Positions 52,994-61,507 of a stretch of 64,000 nt of DNA are shown here, piece after piece. Source of the DNA: Deltaproteobacteria bacterium (GTDB taxonomy: Bacteria > UBA10199 > JADGCS01). Under the pieces are notes generated by a model. The model did no database searches. It saw only the letters and a program-made list of their open reading frames with translations, and had not been told where the DNA came from. The DNA is taken from positions 55,236 to 119,235 of the forward strand of contig JACKPK010000007.1 of assembly GCA_024233595.1 (NCBI GenBank), given 5' to 3'. Position 1 is the first letter of the stretch; the number at the start of each line of letters is the position of its first letter. The position numbers were made by a program, and so were the translations under genes.

Positions 52994-53662
52994 ATGGATA
53001 TAAATAAAATTTCTGTAGGAGAAGCCGCTGTTCACATCCCAGGTGTGACCAAACTATTTCGAGAATACAATATTGAATTCTGTTGTGGTGGTAACCAGCC
53101 ATTGCGCGAAGTTCTAGAAAATTCGCCCGATCTGGAAGCGTCATTTTTAGATTTATGGGAGAAAGGCAAGAATGAGGGTTCCATCGCAGATCAAGAAATC
53201 CCCATTCTTATTGATTACATTTTAAAGAACTATCACGAAAAGCATCGCGCTGAACTTCCTGAAATCATTCAGTTGGCTGATCGAGTTGAAATGCGACATG
53301 CGGATAAATCAACATGTCCAAAAGGATTGGCTGATCATCTTAAATACATGCTCGGAGAACTTGAACTTCATATGAACAAAGAAGAAATGGTTTTGTTCCC
53401 GATATTAAGGTCTAACCCCTACGCAAGACCTGTAGCACCTATTGATGTGATGATGCATGAACATGTGGAGCACAGTCATTCCATCGACAAGATTTTTAAT
53501 CTAACAAATAATCTTGTTCCACCAGATGAAGCCTGTACGACATGGCGAGCACTGTATAGCAATCTTGAACACTTTATAAATGAACTCAAAGATCACATCA
53601 GTCTTGAAAATAATGCTTTGTTTAAAAGAGCTCTTCAAGAAGAAAGAGTAGAAAGCGAATAA
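52994..53662 (+). CDS. ric: iron-sulfur cluster repair protein (RIC/YtfE/ScdA type)
   Basis: 222 residues from the ATG at 52994, preceded by AAGGAG; a longer frame from 52934 would start inside the sigma-54 promoter. ScdA-type N-domain with the cysteine pair in FCCGGNQPL (about 28-36), then a hemerythrin domain with HRAELPEIIQL, HMNKEEMVLFP, MHEHVEHSH and DHISLENNALF. These proteins repair clusters damaged by NO and peroxide. It is the first gene of the NO operon, with norZ 3 bases behind. Confidence 0.93.
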   Translation: MDINKISVGEAAVHIPGVTKLFREYNIEFCCGGNQPLREVLENSPDLEASFLDLWEKGKNEGSIADQEIPILIDYILKNYHEKHRAELPEIIQLADRVEMRHADKSTCPKGLADHLKYMLGELELHMNKEEMVLFPILRSNPYARPVAPIDVMMHEHVEHSHSIDKIFNLTNNLVPPDEACTTWRALYSNLEHFINELKDHISLENNALFKRALQEERVESE

Positions 53663-53665
53663 AAA

Positions 53666-55951
53666 ATGAAAAATAAAAAATTATGGGCCTTACTAGTATC
53701 AGTTTTAGTTGTTACATTCTCAATCCTTGGTTTTTACGGAAACGAAATTTATCGTCAAGCACCCCCAATTCCAGAAAAGGTCATGACCTCAACAGGAGAG
53801 ATTCTGTACAACAAAACTGATATCCTTCAAGGGCAAAAAATTTGGCAATCGATTGGTGGTCAACAAGTTGGCTCTATCTGGGGGCATGGTGCCTATCAAG
53901 CACCAGACTGGACTGCAGATTGGCTCCATAAAGAAATTATTGCTGCGCAAGGTTTATACTCACAACAAAAATTTGACAAAGCGTATGGACAGCTTTCTGA
54001 TTTTGAAAAACTGGAAATTGATACAATTGTCAAAGGTGACTATCGTAAAAACACCTATCAAGATGGAGTGATTACCTATTCAGAAATTAGAAAGCAAGCT
54101 TACCAAATTGTTTTCGATGAGTATCAAAAACTCTTCTCTGGAGATATATCTGCAAAAGATTTGCGAGAAGACTATGCTATTCAAGATAATATTATCGTTG
54201 ATAAAACTAGGGTTGGGCAGATGCTGTCTTTTTTCAATTGGACAGTCTGGTCTGCAAGCACGAATCGGCCTGGTGAAAATCATACCTATACGAACAACTG
54301 GCCACACGAACCGTTAATAGATAATGTGCCAACCTCTGCGAATCTATTCTGGTCCATTATTTCGATATTTATTCTTTTGGCGGGAATTGGTTTTCTTCTC
54401 TGGTATTTCTCTTTCCGTAAACAGGAAGAAGAAATCAATGCTCAGTTGCCAGAAAAAGACCCTCTCTCAGGGTTTAAAATGACCCCTTCTATGCGGGCAA
54501 CAGCTAAATACTGCCTAGTTGCTATTGCCCTATTTGTAGTTCAAATCATTTTAGGGGCAATTACAGCTCACTATACAGTGGAGGGACAAGATTTTTATGG
54601 TTTTCCTCTCTCAGAATATTTGCCTTATTCACTCACAAGAACGTGGCACATTCAAACAGCACTCTTCTGGATAGCGACCGCTTTTCTAGCTGCTGGCCTA
54701 TTTTTGGGGCCAATCGTAAATGGCGGTAAGGATCCAAAATATCAAACACTAGGTGTTAATGTTTTATTTGGTGCTTTACTTGTTGTGGTCACAGGTTCTC
54801 TGTTTGGAGAATTTTTAGCCATACATCAGATGATAGATCTAGATCTGAGCTTTTGGTTCGGTCATCAAGGCTATGAATACACAGATCTAGGTCGTGTTTG
54901 GCAGATAGCACTATTGGTTGGACTTGTTCTGTGGCTTGTTCTGATGTTGCGCTGTCTTGTGCCTGCACTTAAGAAAAATACAGAGCACAAAGAAATACTC
55001 ACGCTGTTTGCTGGGGCTAGCGCTGCAATTGGGCTGTTTTACGGAGCTGGCTTGTTTTATGGGGCGACAACACACTTGAGTGTGATGGAGTACTGGCGTT
55101 GGTGGGTCGTTCACCTTTGGGTGGAAGGCTTCTTCGAGGTTTTTGCCACTGTTGCATTAGCGTTTATATTTGTCCGATTAGGTTTGATTAGAAACCAATC
55201 GGCAACCAAAGCTGTTTTGCTTTCTGCTTCTATATTTTTAGTTGGAGGAATCCCTGGGACTTTTCACCACCTTTATTTTAGCGGAACACCACTAACAGTC
55301 ATGGCAGTTGGTGCTTGTTTTTCTGCCTTAGAGGTCGTCCCTTTGGTCTTGATCGGCATTGAAGCCTTTCAAACCTACAGAATGAAGACATTAACACCTT
55401 GGATGGAAAAACTAAAGTGGCCAATTTACTTTTTCGTAGGAGTGGCTTTTTGGAACCTTGTTGGAGCAGGTTTGTTTGGTTTCTTAATCAATCCGCCAAT
55501 CGCTCTTTTTTACATGCAGGGTTTGAACACAACGGCTGTTCATGCGCACACTGCGACATTTGGTGTGTATGGACTACTATCCCTTGGTCTCATTACATTT
55601 ATTATCCAGTATCTTTTTCCAAAAAAGGATTGGAGTGAAACACTTATGTCTTTTGGATTTTGGGGAATGAATATTGGTCTAGCACTGATGGTTGTGCTGA
55701 GCCTTTTGCCTATTGGGCTGATTCAAACATGGGCGTCTATCGATCAAGGGCTTTGGTATGCAAGAAGCTCTGATCTTTTGCAGCAGCCACTAATTGAAAA
55801 CCTGAGATGGATGAGGATTGTTGGTGATACAATCTTCATTTTTGCCGTATTTAGTTATGGCATGGCCTTATTGGATAAGGTTGGTTTTGTTGAATCTAAG
55901 TCTATAAAACAAAGAATCAAGAAACTAATTCTAGCAACTACGAACAATTAA
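53666..55951 (+). CDS. norZ: quinol-dependent nitric oxide reductase
   Basis: 761 residues, single-chain qNOR. The first about 220 residues resemble a cytochrome-c domain without CxxCH, after one membrane helix (about 7-27); the rest has about 12-13 helices of the NorB/oxidase fold. Haem and iron ligands: RTWHIQTALFW, HLWVEGFFEVFAT, TFHHLYFSGTP and VHAHTATFGVYG. It reduces two NO to N2O with electrons from quinol, and is commonly used to detoxify NO. It lies 3 bases after ric and is presumably under NorR. Confidence 0.95.
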   Translation: MKNKKLWALLVSVLVVTFSILGFYGNEIYRQAPPIPEKVMTSTGEILYNKTDILQGQKIWQSIGGQQVGSIWGHGAYQAPDWTADWLHKEIIAAQGLYSQQKFDKAYGQLSDFEKLEIDTIVKGDYRKNTYQDGVITYSEIRKQAYQIVFDEYQKLFSGDISAKDLREDYAIQDNIIVDKTRVGQMLSFFNWTVWSASTNRPGENHTYTNNWPHEPLIDNVPTSANLFWSIISIFILLAGIGFLLWYFSFRKQEEEINAQLPEKDPLSGFKMTPSMRATAKYCLVAIALFVVQIILGAITAHYTVEGQDFYGFPLSEYLPYSLTRTWHIQTALFWIATAFLAAGLFLGPIVNGGKDPKYQTLGVNVLFGALLVVVTGSLFGEFLAIHQMIDLDLSFWFGHQGYEYTDLGRVWQIALLVGLVLWLVLMLRCLVPALKKNTEHKEILTLFAGASAAIGLFYGAGLFYGATTHLSVMEYWRWWVVHLWVEGFFEVFATVALAFIFVRLGLIRNQSATKAVLLSASIFLVGGIPGTFHHLYFSGTPLTVMAVGACFSALEVVPLVLIGIEAFQTYRMKTLTPWMEKLKWPIYFFVGVAFWNLVGAGLFGFLINPPIALFYMQGLNTTAVHAHTATFGVYGLLSLGLITFIIQYLFPKKDWSETLMSFGFWGMNIGLALMVVLSLLPIGLIQTWASIDQGLWYARSSDLLQQPLIENLRWMRIVGDTIFIFAVFSYGMALLDKVGFVESKSIKQRIKKLILATTNN

Positions 55952-55957
55952 ATGTTT

Positions 55958-55987
55958 AGAGGCATCTCCTTAAAAGGAGATGCCTCT
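55958..55987. terminator. long perfect hairpin after norZ
   Basis: Two 14-base arms (55958-55971 and 55974-55987) are exactly complementary with a 2-base loop. The stem starts 6 bases after the norZ stop. There is no T run on the 3' side, so it is not a standard intrinsic terminator; it may be a transcript stabiliser or attenuator before the globin gene. Confidence 0.6.
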
Positions 55988-56009
55988 AAAATAAGAAAGT
56001 CTTAGTGAT

Positions 56010-56390
56010 ATGCATGAGACCATTTCAATTAAAAGCATCAGATTGTTAGTTGATGTTTTCTACCGTGATATCAGGAAACATCCTCGCCTTGGACCTGTTT
56101 TTAACGATGCAATTGGTAGATCAGATGAAAAATGGGAACCACATTTACAAAAAATCACACATTTCTGGTCCTCTCTATTTCTTGGAACAAAAACCTATCG
56201 GGGAAATCCTCTCAGAGCTCATCGTGAATTGCCACAGTTTCCTATAGAACTTTTTGATGAATGGTTGGATTTATTTCATCAAAAAGCTGCTGAAATATTT
56301 GTTCCTGAAATTTGTAAAGAATTTAAAGTAAAAAGTGAAATGATTGCTAGAAGTCTTAAAGTCGGGATTTACCAAATGTCTAATTTTTGA
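56010..56390 (+). CDS. group III truncated hemoglobin
   Basis: 126 residues. FYRDIRKHPRLGPVFND near residue 16, FWSSLFLGTKTYRGNPLRAH near 48-67 with the probable proximal histidine in AHRELP, and FDEWLDLFHQ near 77 are the group III pattern. Related proteins bind oxygen tightly and may detoxify NO or carry other small molecules. It follows norZ on the same strand, separated by a strong hairpin. Confidence 0.88.
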   Translation: MHETISIKSIRLLVDVFYRDIRKHPRLGPVFNDAIGRSDEKWEPHLQKITHFWSSLFLGTKTYRGNPLRAHRELPQFPIELFDEWLDLFHQKAAEIFVPEICKEFKVKSEMIARSLKVGIYQMSNF

Positions 56391-56411
56391 CGAAGAAGTA
56401 GTAATATATGC

Positions 56412-56819
56412 CTAAAAAAATAAAGGCACGCCATCACGATTGAACGCTAAATATTTTGATAGGCTCAGTCCTTTTTTTACTGAGTCTATCATGGTGTTTA
56501 GGTGCTCATTGATGATTTCGCCTTCTGGCCGTTGTCCATTTAGTCCTGATAAACAACCAGTTAATACAATTTGCCATTCTTCGCTATAGGTGAGAGATTC
56601 ATCAACAAGGTCTTTGAAGCTGCTGAGTTCATCAACTGATTTATGAACTTGCATAATAGGCAACAACATCCCACCTTCATTTTTATGAAATTTTTGAATC
56701 TGACTAGGGGTCGCATTTTCAGGAAGAACAGACCTTAAAAAAACGAATAAAAATTCTTGTGGTTGAGGCTCTTTTTTGGCTGCTTCAATTAGTGAATCAA
56801 AATCAACGATCTTAGACAT
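56412..56819 (-). CDS. small conserved protein of unknown function
   Basis: 135 residues, soluble. It begins KIVDFDSLIEAAKKEPQPQE and contains FVFLRSVLPENATPSQIQKF, NEGGMLLPIMQVHKSVDEL, and a C-terminal FNRDGVPLFF. Similar short proteins often appear near nitrogen-oxide genes and have been labelled as ribonucleotide reductase fragments in databases, a label I would not trust. The function is unknown. Last gene of the minus-strand operon, 2 bases after nnrS. Confidence 0.75.
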   Translation of the reverse strand: MSKIVDFDSLIEAAKKEPQPQEFLFVFLRSVLPENATPSQIQKFHKNEGGMLLPIMQVHKSVDELSSFKDLVDESLTYSEEWQIVLTGCLSGLNGQRPEGEIINEHLNTMIDSVKKGLSLSKYLAFNRDGVPLFF

Positions 56820-56821
56820 AG

Positions 56822-58012
56822 TTAACTAACCTTTCTAAATGTATCGGGAAAAATTCTTATAAGGATTTTAGCGCTCCAAATCAATAGACCAGCAGTCCAT
56901 AGAAGGCCAGCGTATCCTAAATGTTCAAAATAGGTGTTTGGAGTTAGAAATACAAAAACTCGAGTCAATAAAGCTATTGTCATCAAGGTGATACTTATTG
57001 TGAAAAATAAATAATGAGAATTTAGAAAGCTCGAATGACCGCAATGACTAAATATAACACGTGTTGCAACAGCAAATGTTGTGATTGCGAATCCACCAAT
57101 TAGAGAAAAATGGATCAGGTCCACATAGTAGTCATCAGGACAGAATACGACTAACCAACTACCTGCGATTAAAAACCAAAGTGTCATCTGTAAGGTTTTT
57201 GCGGTAAGCTTGCCACTAATAGATGATTTATGAACCTTAATATTCCAGATAAGTTCAAAAGAAATGAGGATGGCTCGAATAAGATGAGTAAGACTACTGT
57301 CTCTTTGTGGGAAAATAAAAGTTAGAAAAAGTAGAAGAGCGATAGAAAAATGAATTTTTAAGTCTTTTTTAGATGTTTTAAATTTTTTTAAGTTTTCATG
57401 ATTTGACTCAGGTAAAGGCTGAGCCCACCCTAGGATTGACTTTATCAAAAAGCCGCCAATTCCTAGTAAAAGAAAAAGAATAAAAGCATTATAAATTAAA
57501 TTTTGTCCGAGGCTTATTAAATTGTAACTATTTTGGCTGTAACCTAGAAGGCATAGAAGTCCTCCTAAAATTGCTGAAATAAATGCAAAAGGTAAAAAGA
57601 TAAATGTTGAGGGCGGATTTCTTTTTCGCAAAAAAAATCTTTTTACTAGTCTTGATACTAAGTACAATAGAGTCAGTATAAATGTTATATAGGTGACTTG
57701 TGATTCTTGAATAAAAATGCTTAAGATTAAAACTGTGTAAATTCCCAATAGTGAGAGAAACTCTTTAGCATCTAGGCAGGGAGCTTGTGTCAATTTAGGA
57801 AAGGCTGTTGTAATAAAACCCACAATAAAAGCGAGCATAAAACCAAATATTTGAATCTGTGAATGAAATGCGGAAGAGTATGAATCAAAGAGGCCCCAAC
57901 CAAAAACTTTAAACGGCCAGTAAAGCACGCCGATTAAGCAAAAAATAGTTCCCAAGATAAAGAATAGCCTGAAGGGTTCCTCTAGTATTTTTAGAAATGA
58001 AGTTTTATTCAT
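56822..58012 (-). CDS. nnrS: NnrS family haem-copper membrane protein
   Basis: 396 residues from the ATG at 58012; an earlier in-frame start lies inside the upstream gene. About 12 membrane helices. The N-terminal EEPFRLFFILGTIFCLIGVL, HSQIQIFGFMLAFIVGFI and TAFPKLTQAPCL fit the NnrS family, as do later histidine-containing helices. NnrS proteins bind haem and copper and protect against NO and related stress. It overlaps the previous gene by 8 bases. Confidence 0.9.
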   Translation of the reverse strand: MNKTSFLKILEEPFRLFFILGTIFCLIGVLYWPFKVFGWGLFDSYSSAFHSQIQIFGFMLAFIVGFITTAFPKLTQAPCLDAKEFLSLLGIYTVLILSIFIQESQVTYITFILTLLYLVSRLVKRFFLRKRNPPSTFIFLPFAFISAILGGLLCLLGYSQNSYNLISLGQNLIYNAFILFLLLGIGGFLIKSILGWAQPLPESNHENLKKFKTSKKDLKIHFSIALLLFLTFIFPQRDSSLTHLIRAILISFELIWNIKVHKSSISGKLTAKTLQMTLWFLIAGSWLVVFCPDDYYVDLIHFSLIGGFAITTFAVATRVIFSHCGHSSFLNSHYLFFTISITLMTIALLTRVFVFLTPNTYFEHLGYAGLLWTAGLLIWSAKILIRIFPDTFRKVS

Positions 58013-58646
58013 TCTTGCCCCAGTCTGAGTTGTTGTGTTTGGTTTTGGAGTATAGGGGAGATGATTTTGTGGCATGCCATTCCCCATCAATGAGGCGGTA
58101 AATAAATCTTTTTGATTTACTGTAATCTGTGGCGTTTAGTTTCCAAATATCCCATGCGTAGGTATTGCAAATAATAATTCCCATTGAAGGGCATGGTGAG
58201 TTGATTTTAAACTCTTCCGGAGAAATGCCTTTCTCATTATTGAAGTCAGTCCAATAGGCACGTTTGATGTCTTTTCGCATTTTTTTCCAAACAATGTTTC
58301 TCTCGTTCTGGTGCTCTGTTATACTCTGGTCTACAAAAATAGGAGTGGCCTCCCAGCGAACTTGTATCAAATGACGACTTGAGAAATAACATCCAGACAA
58401 AGTCTTGTTTTTTAATTGGTGCCATTTTTGTGACTCAATATGGGTGGGAAACATAAGTTCCTGATAAGCTTTTAAGTAACGAAAGTGTACAGTTCTAACT
58501 TGTGGAATATTATTTTCAGTAACTGTCGCAAGCTGCCCATAGGCAGGAAACATATTGCTAGAAAAAAGTTTTTCGATTGTTTTTAGATGTTTGTTTGGAG
58601 CAATTTGTGTTTTTTGTAGTTTGTTCATTGTGACTTTATTGTTCAT
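58005..58646 (-). CDS. pyridoxamine 5'-phosphate oxidase-like (FMN-binding fold) protein
   Basis: 213 residues; an internal ATG at 58628 is a possible alternative start. The segment GQLATVTENNIPQVRTVHFR near 42-60 and SSRHLIQVRWEATPIFVDQS resemble the split-barrel FMN-binding family, with a C-terminal EWHATKSSPLYS like PNPOx relatives. True pyridoxine oxidase activity is not assured; the protein may be a flavin-dependent reductase. It is coupled to nnrS by an 8-base overlap. Confidence 0.75.
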   Translation of the reverse strand: MNNKVTMNKLQKTQIAPNKHLKTIEKLFSSNMFPAYGQLATVTENNIPQVRTVHFRYLKAYQELMFPTHIESQKWHQLKNKTLSGCYFSSRHLIQVRWEATPIFVDQSITEHQNERNIVWKKMRKDIKRAYWTDFNNEKGISPEEFKINSPCPSMGIIICNTYAWDIWKLNATDYSKSKRFIYRLIDGEWHATKSSPLYSKTKHNNSDWGKNE

Positions 58647-58695
58647 TGTTGATGCGGTATTTTGCGCTTATATCTTATTTTCATAACTAGAAAGT

Positions 58696-58866
58696 TTATT
58701 GGTCTATCTTTTGGTTTTCTTTATCATCTTGGCCTGTGATTCCTTGTTTAAAAAAACGGATTCCTTGTCCAAGAGACTTTCCCAGTTGAGGGATGCGCTT
58801 CGCTCCAAATATGATTATTGCGATTAATAAGATAATGCCAAGTTCTGGTAATCCGGGCATGCCCAT
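58696..58866 (-). CDS. tatA: twin-arginine translocase subunit TatA/E
   Basis: 56 residues. A short N-terminus with MPGLPELGIILLIAIIIFGA gives one membrane helix, then KRIPQLGKSLGQGIRFF, the amphipathic helix that defines TatA. AAGGAGA lies 5 bases before the ATG. The protein pores the Tat system, which moves folded, cofactor-bearing proteins; ActB here carries a Tat-type motif. Its place downstream of the cofactor genes suggests a supply of Tat capacity for redox proteins. tatB and tatC are not in the window. Confidence 0.92.
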   Translation of the reverse strand: MGMPGLPELGIILLIAIIIFGAKRIPQLGKSLGQGIRFFKQGITGQDDKENQKIDQ

Positions 58867-58961
58867 ATTTTCTCCTTTTATTAATTTTTGTCAGCAACAA
58901 CACAGTAGTGAACTGGTTAGAGAGACAAAAAAGTGCAATGACCAACTTAGGTCGTAGCATT

Positions 58962-59594
58962 TTACGTATTTGATTCCTGACCAAAGCGGCGGAATATGCT
59001 TTCGTAATCTTGTTTTGTATTCATATTTATAAATGTGCTTTCATTGTTCCAATCAAGTCTCTTTAGATTGGGACAATCGTTTAAAAACCTTTTCATTGAA
59101 AATTCTCCTTTTTGGATCAATCTTTCAAGTATTGGTAAAGTGTCTGGTAGAAGGATACAGGGGAAAGGCCTAAATTTGTTTTCAAATGAGTAGATAGAGC
59201 TGCTATTGGTTTGGTGGCTATGTTTCCAAAGACGGTCTAAGTCTTCTTTTGTAACAAAAGGCATGTCACAAGTTAGAAAAAGGTATTTTTTTGCCTTTAT
59301 TGTCTTAAGAACTGTTGTGATTCCTCCGATGGGACCGCAAGATGGAAATAGATCGATAATTTCTGGAAGCTCTAAGGTGTTACGGTATTTGTGGGGAAAA
59401 TTTACACTAACAAATGGATTAAAACCTGCTTGAACAAGCACTTCCTTGAGTATTTTAATAAGAGGTGTTTTTAACTTTCCAAAAGGCATAAGGGCCTTAT
59501 CAGAGCCAAAACGCTTGCTCTTCCCTCCTGAAAGGATAACCCCTATGGATTCGTAAGTTTGGTTCTCATAATATGAATTCATAGATTTTATCAT
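58962..59594 (-). CDS. mobA: molybdenum cofactor guanylyltransferase
   Basis: 210 residues. The nucleotide-binding GVILSGGKSKRFGSDKAL lies near residue 18, then LTCDMPFVTKEDLDRLW near 107. It adds GMP to molybdopterin, giving the MGD cofactor that NarG needs. It overlaps moaE by 4 bases (ATGA). Confidence 0.94.
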   Translation of the reverse strand: MIKSMNSYYENQTYESIGVILSGGKSKRFGSDKALMPFGKLKTPLIKILKEVLVQAGFNPFVSVNFPHKYRNTLELPEIIDLFPSCGPIGGITTVLKTIKAKKYLFLTCDMPFVTKEDLDRLWKHSHQTNSSSIYSFENKFRPFPCILLPDTLPILERLIQKGEFSMKRFLNDCPNLKRLDWNNESTFINMNTKQDYESIFRRFGQESNT

Positions 59595-60013
59595 TCACTC
59601 TGATGAGTGCAAATAACCCAGTCATTATTACCGTCTGTGTAGAATTCTTTCTTCCAAATGGGGACTGTCTTTTTAAGGCGGTCTATAGTGGCTTCGCAGG
59701 CTTGGAAGGCTTCTTTTCTATGAGGTGCCCACACAGCAATGGCAACTGCAACATCACCAATCTCAAGGTTACCAATACGATGAATAAGATCGACATTGCA
59801 CATGGGCCACTTATTTTGAATGTAGGCTATAAGAGAAGAAAGCTCTTTTTCAGCCATGACTTCATAGGCCTGGTACTCCATTTTTTTTACAGATTTTCCA
59901 TTATGATGGTTTCTAACAATGCCCTCAAAGGTGCAAAGCCCCCCGCAATTGGGATGGCTTTGTTTTATAGAAAGCGACTGCGCACATATTTTTTGCTTGG
60001 TTAAATACTTCAT
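59591..60013 (-). CDS. moaE: molybdopterin synthase catalytic subunit
   Basis: 140 residues. GIVRNHHNGKSVKKMEYQAY near 29 and APHRKEAFQACEATIDRLK with the following lysines (KKTVPIWKKE) carry the active-site residues. It inserts two sulfurs from MoaD into precursor Z. Its ATG abuts the moaD stop (TAAATG). Confidence 0.95.
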   Translation of the reverse strand: MKYLTKQKICAQSLSIKQSHPNCGGLCTFEGIVRNHHNGKSVKKMEYQAYEVMAEKELSSLIAYIQNKWPMCNVDLIHRIGNLEIGDVAVAIAVWAPHRKEAFQACEATIDRLKKTVPIWKKEFYTDGNNDWVICTHQSE

Positions 60014-60262
60014 TTACCCCCCACTCATTGGTGGCATAAAGGCCACTTCATCGCCATCAGTGACTATAAAATCTCTTTTTACTTGTGTGTGATTTACAGC
60101 GTATAAGATATGATTCTGCCATTTTTCACCTAAAGATTGATAGTCTTTCATTAGATTTGTGAAAAGAGACCCTACGGAAAGTGAGTTTGGGATTTCGAGG
60201 GTTATTTCTGATTTTTTTATGGACTCTGAGAGTTCTCCAAAAAATAAGATTTTAATGCTCAT
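60014..60262 (-). CDS. moaD: molybdopterin synthase sulfur-carrier subunit
   Basis: 82 residues from the ATG at 60262; a longer frame upstream overlaps moeA and lacks a start signal. Small ubiquitin-like fold ending in PPMSGG, whose last glycine is thiocarboxylated. The start shares one base with the moeA stop (TAATG). Confidence 0.95.
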   Translation of the reverse strand: MSIKILFFGELSESIKKSEITLEIPNSLSVGSLFTNLMKDYQSLGEKWQNHILYAVNHTQVKRDFIVTDGDEVAFMPPMSGG

Positions 60263-61497
60263 TATAATCTTCCTCCTTTTGCATCGGGCAACCAATGGAT
60301 AGTAACAAGGGCATCTTTTTTGATTTCTTCGTTCCCTTTGATTTGTAGTAGGCAATTTGCCATAGAAAACGATTGCATCATATGAGAACCCTGTTTGCCT
60401 GTTAGTGAAACAAATAGTTGATCATTTTTTAAAAAAGCATGAGCTCTTTCAAAATAGGTTCTGCCGGGCTTTTTCGCTGATAAGTTGTCTGTAAATTTTG
60501 CTTTTTCTTGGTGAAGGAAAAGAGCCTGATCTGAATAGCCCAATGATTGTAACAAAGCAGGGCGAATATAGTTGTAAAAACAAACTAAGGAGCTTGCAGG
60601 ATTTCCTGGCACTCCAAAAACCAATGTTTTTTCTTTGCTACCAAAGAAAAAAGGCTTACCTGGTTTTTGTGCGACTTTCCAAAAGTGGGAAGTTACTTGG
60701 CAGTCTGCCAATATCCCTTTATTCAAATCATAATCTCCAACCGAAACGCCACCGCATAAAATCAAATGAGTGCTTTCATTTAATGCTTTAGATACAGATT
60801 TAAAAATCAAATCTTTTTCATCTTTTAGAGGGCCAATAATTTCAGCATTGATTTGCATGTTTTTTAAAGCTGATTGTAGGGCAATGGAATTACTTTCGTA
60901 TATTTGTCCTGTTCCAAGTTTGTGGCCTGGGGGGACAAGTTCAGTGCCTGTAGAAATGATCGTGACTTTAGGTTTAGAATAAACAGGGACTTCAGAGAAC
61001 CCAAGGCTTGCTAAAAAACCTAAGCTGGCGCTGTTAAGAATATGTCCTCGTTCCAAGGCAAGTTGATCTCTTTTTAATTCCTCCCCCTGAGTTCTAATAT
61101 TCTCAAAAAGGCGCAATGGTTTATTAACAACGATATTGCCGTTAAGGACTTCCACATTTTCTTGCATGACCACAGCATTAGAGTTTTCAGGAATCATTGC
61201 TCCTGTCATGATTCTTGAGCATTCGCCAGTATTGATTGGTTTAAGATCTGTTTTTCCAGCCCAAATATCGTCTACAACCTTTAATTGAATTGGATTTTGC
61301 GAAGAAGCTTCGGAAAGATCTTCAATGCGTACAGCATACCCATCCATAGCCGAAGACGAAAAGAGAGGCATGTCATGAGGAGAATAAATATTATCAGATA
61401 AGACTTGTTGCCCACACTCTAATAAAGGAGATTTTGTAGGTGAATTTGTAGTTTGAAAATTAAGGATTTCTTTTTGGGCTTCTTCAACAGTTAACAT
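60262..61497 (-). CDS. moeA: molybdopterin molybdenumtransferase
   Basis: 411 residues from the ATG at 61497, preceded by AAAGGA; a longer frame from 61545 is less likely. FSSSAMDGYAVR near 48, TGAMIPENSNAVVMQENVE near 99 and GGVSVGDYDLNKG near 246 are family hallmarks, as is FGVPGNPASS near 300. It inserts molybdate into adenylylated molybdopterin. Upstream, a TSUP gene ends 10 bases before. Confidence 0.95.
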   Translation of the reverse strand: MLTVEEAQKEILNFQTTNSPTKSPLLECGQQVLSDNIYSPHDMPLFSSSAMDGYAVRIEDLSEASSQNPIQLKVVDDIWAGKTDLKPINTGECSRIMTGAMIPENSNAVVMQENVEVLNGNIVVNKPLRLFENIRTQGEELKRDQLALERGHILNSASLGFLASLGFSEVPVYSKPKVTIISTGTELVPPGHKLGTGQIYESNSIALQSALKNMQINAEIIGPLKDEKDLIFKSVSKALNESTHLILCGGVSVGDYDLNKGILADCQVTSHFWKVAQKPGKPFFFGSKEKTLVFGVPGNPASSLVCFYNYIRPALLQSLGYSDQALFLHQEKAKFTDNLSAKKPGRTYFERAHAFLKNDQLFVSLTGKQGSHMMQSFSMANCLLQIKGNEEIKKDALVTIHWLPDAKGGRL

Positions 61498-61507
61498 TAA
61501 TATTCCT

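Noticed and set aside
56412..56819. Ribonucleotide reductase alpha subunit
   Set aside because: Proteins of this kind carry that database label, but the sequence is only 135 residues and has none of the catalytic cysteines or domains.
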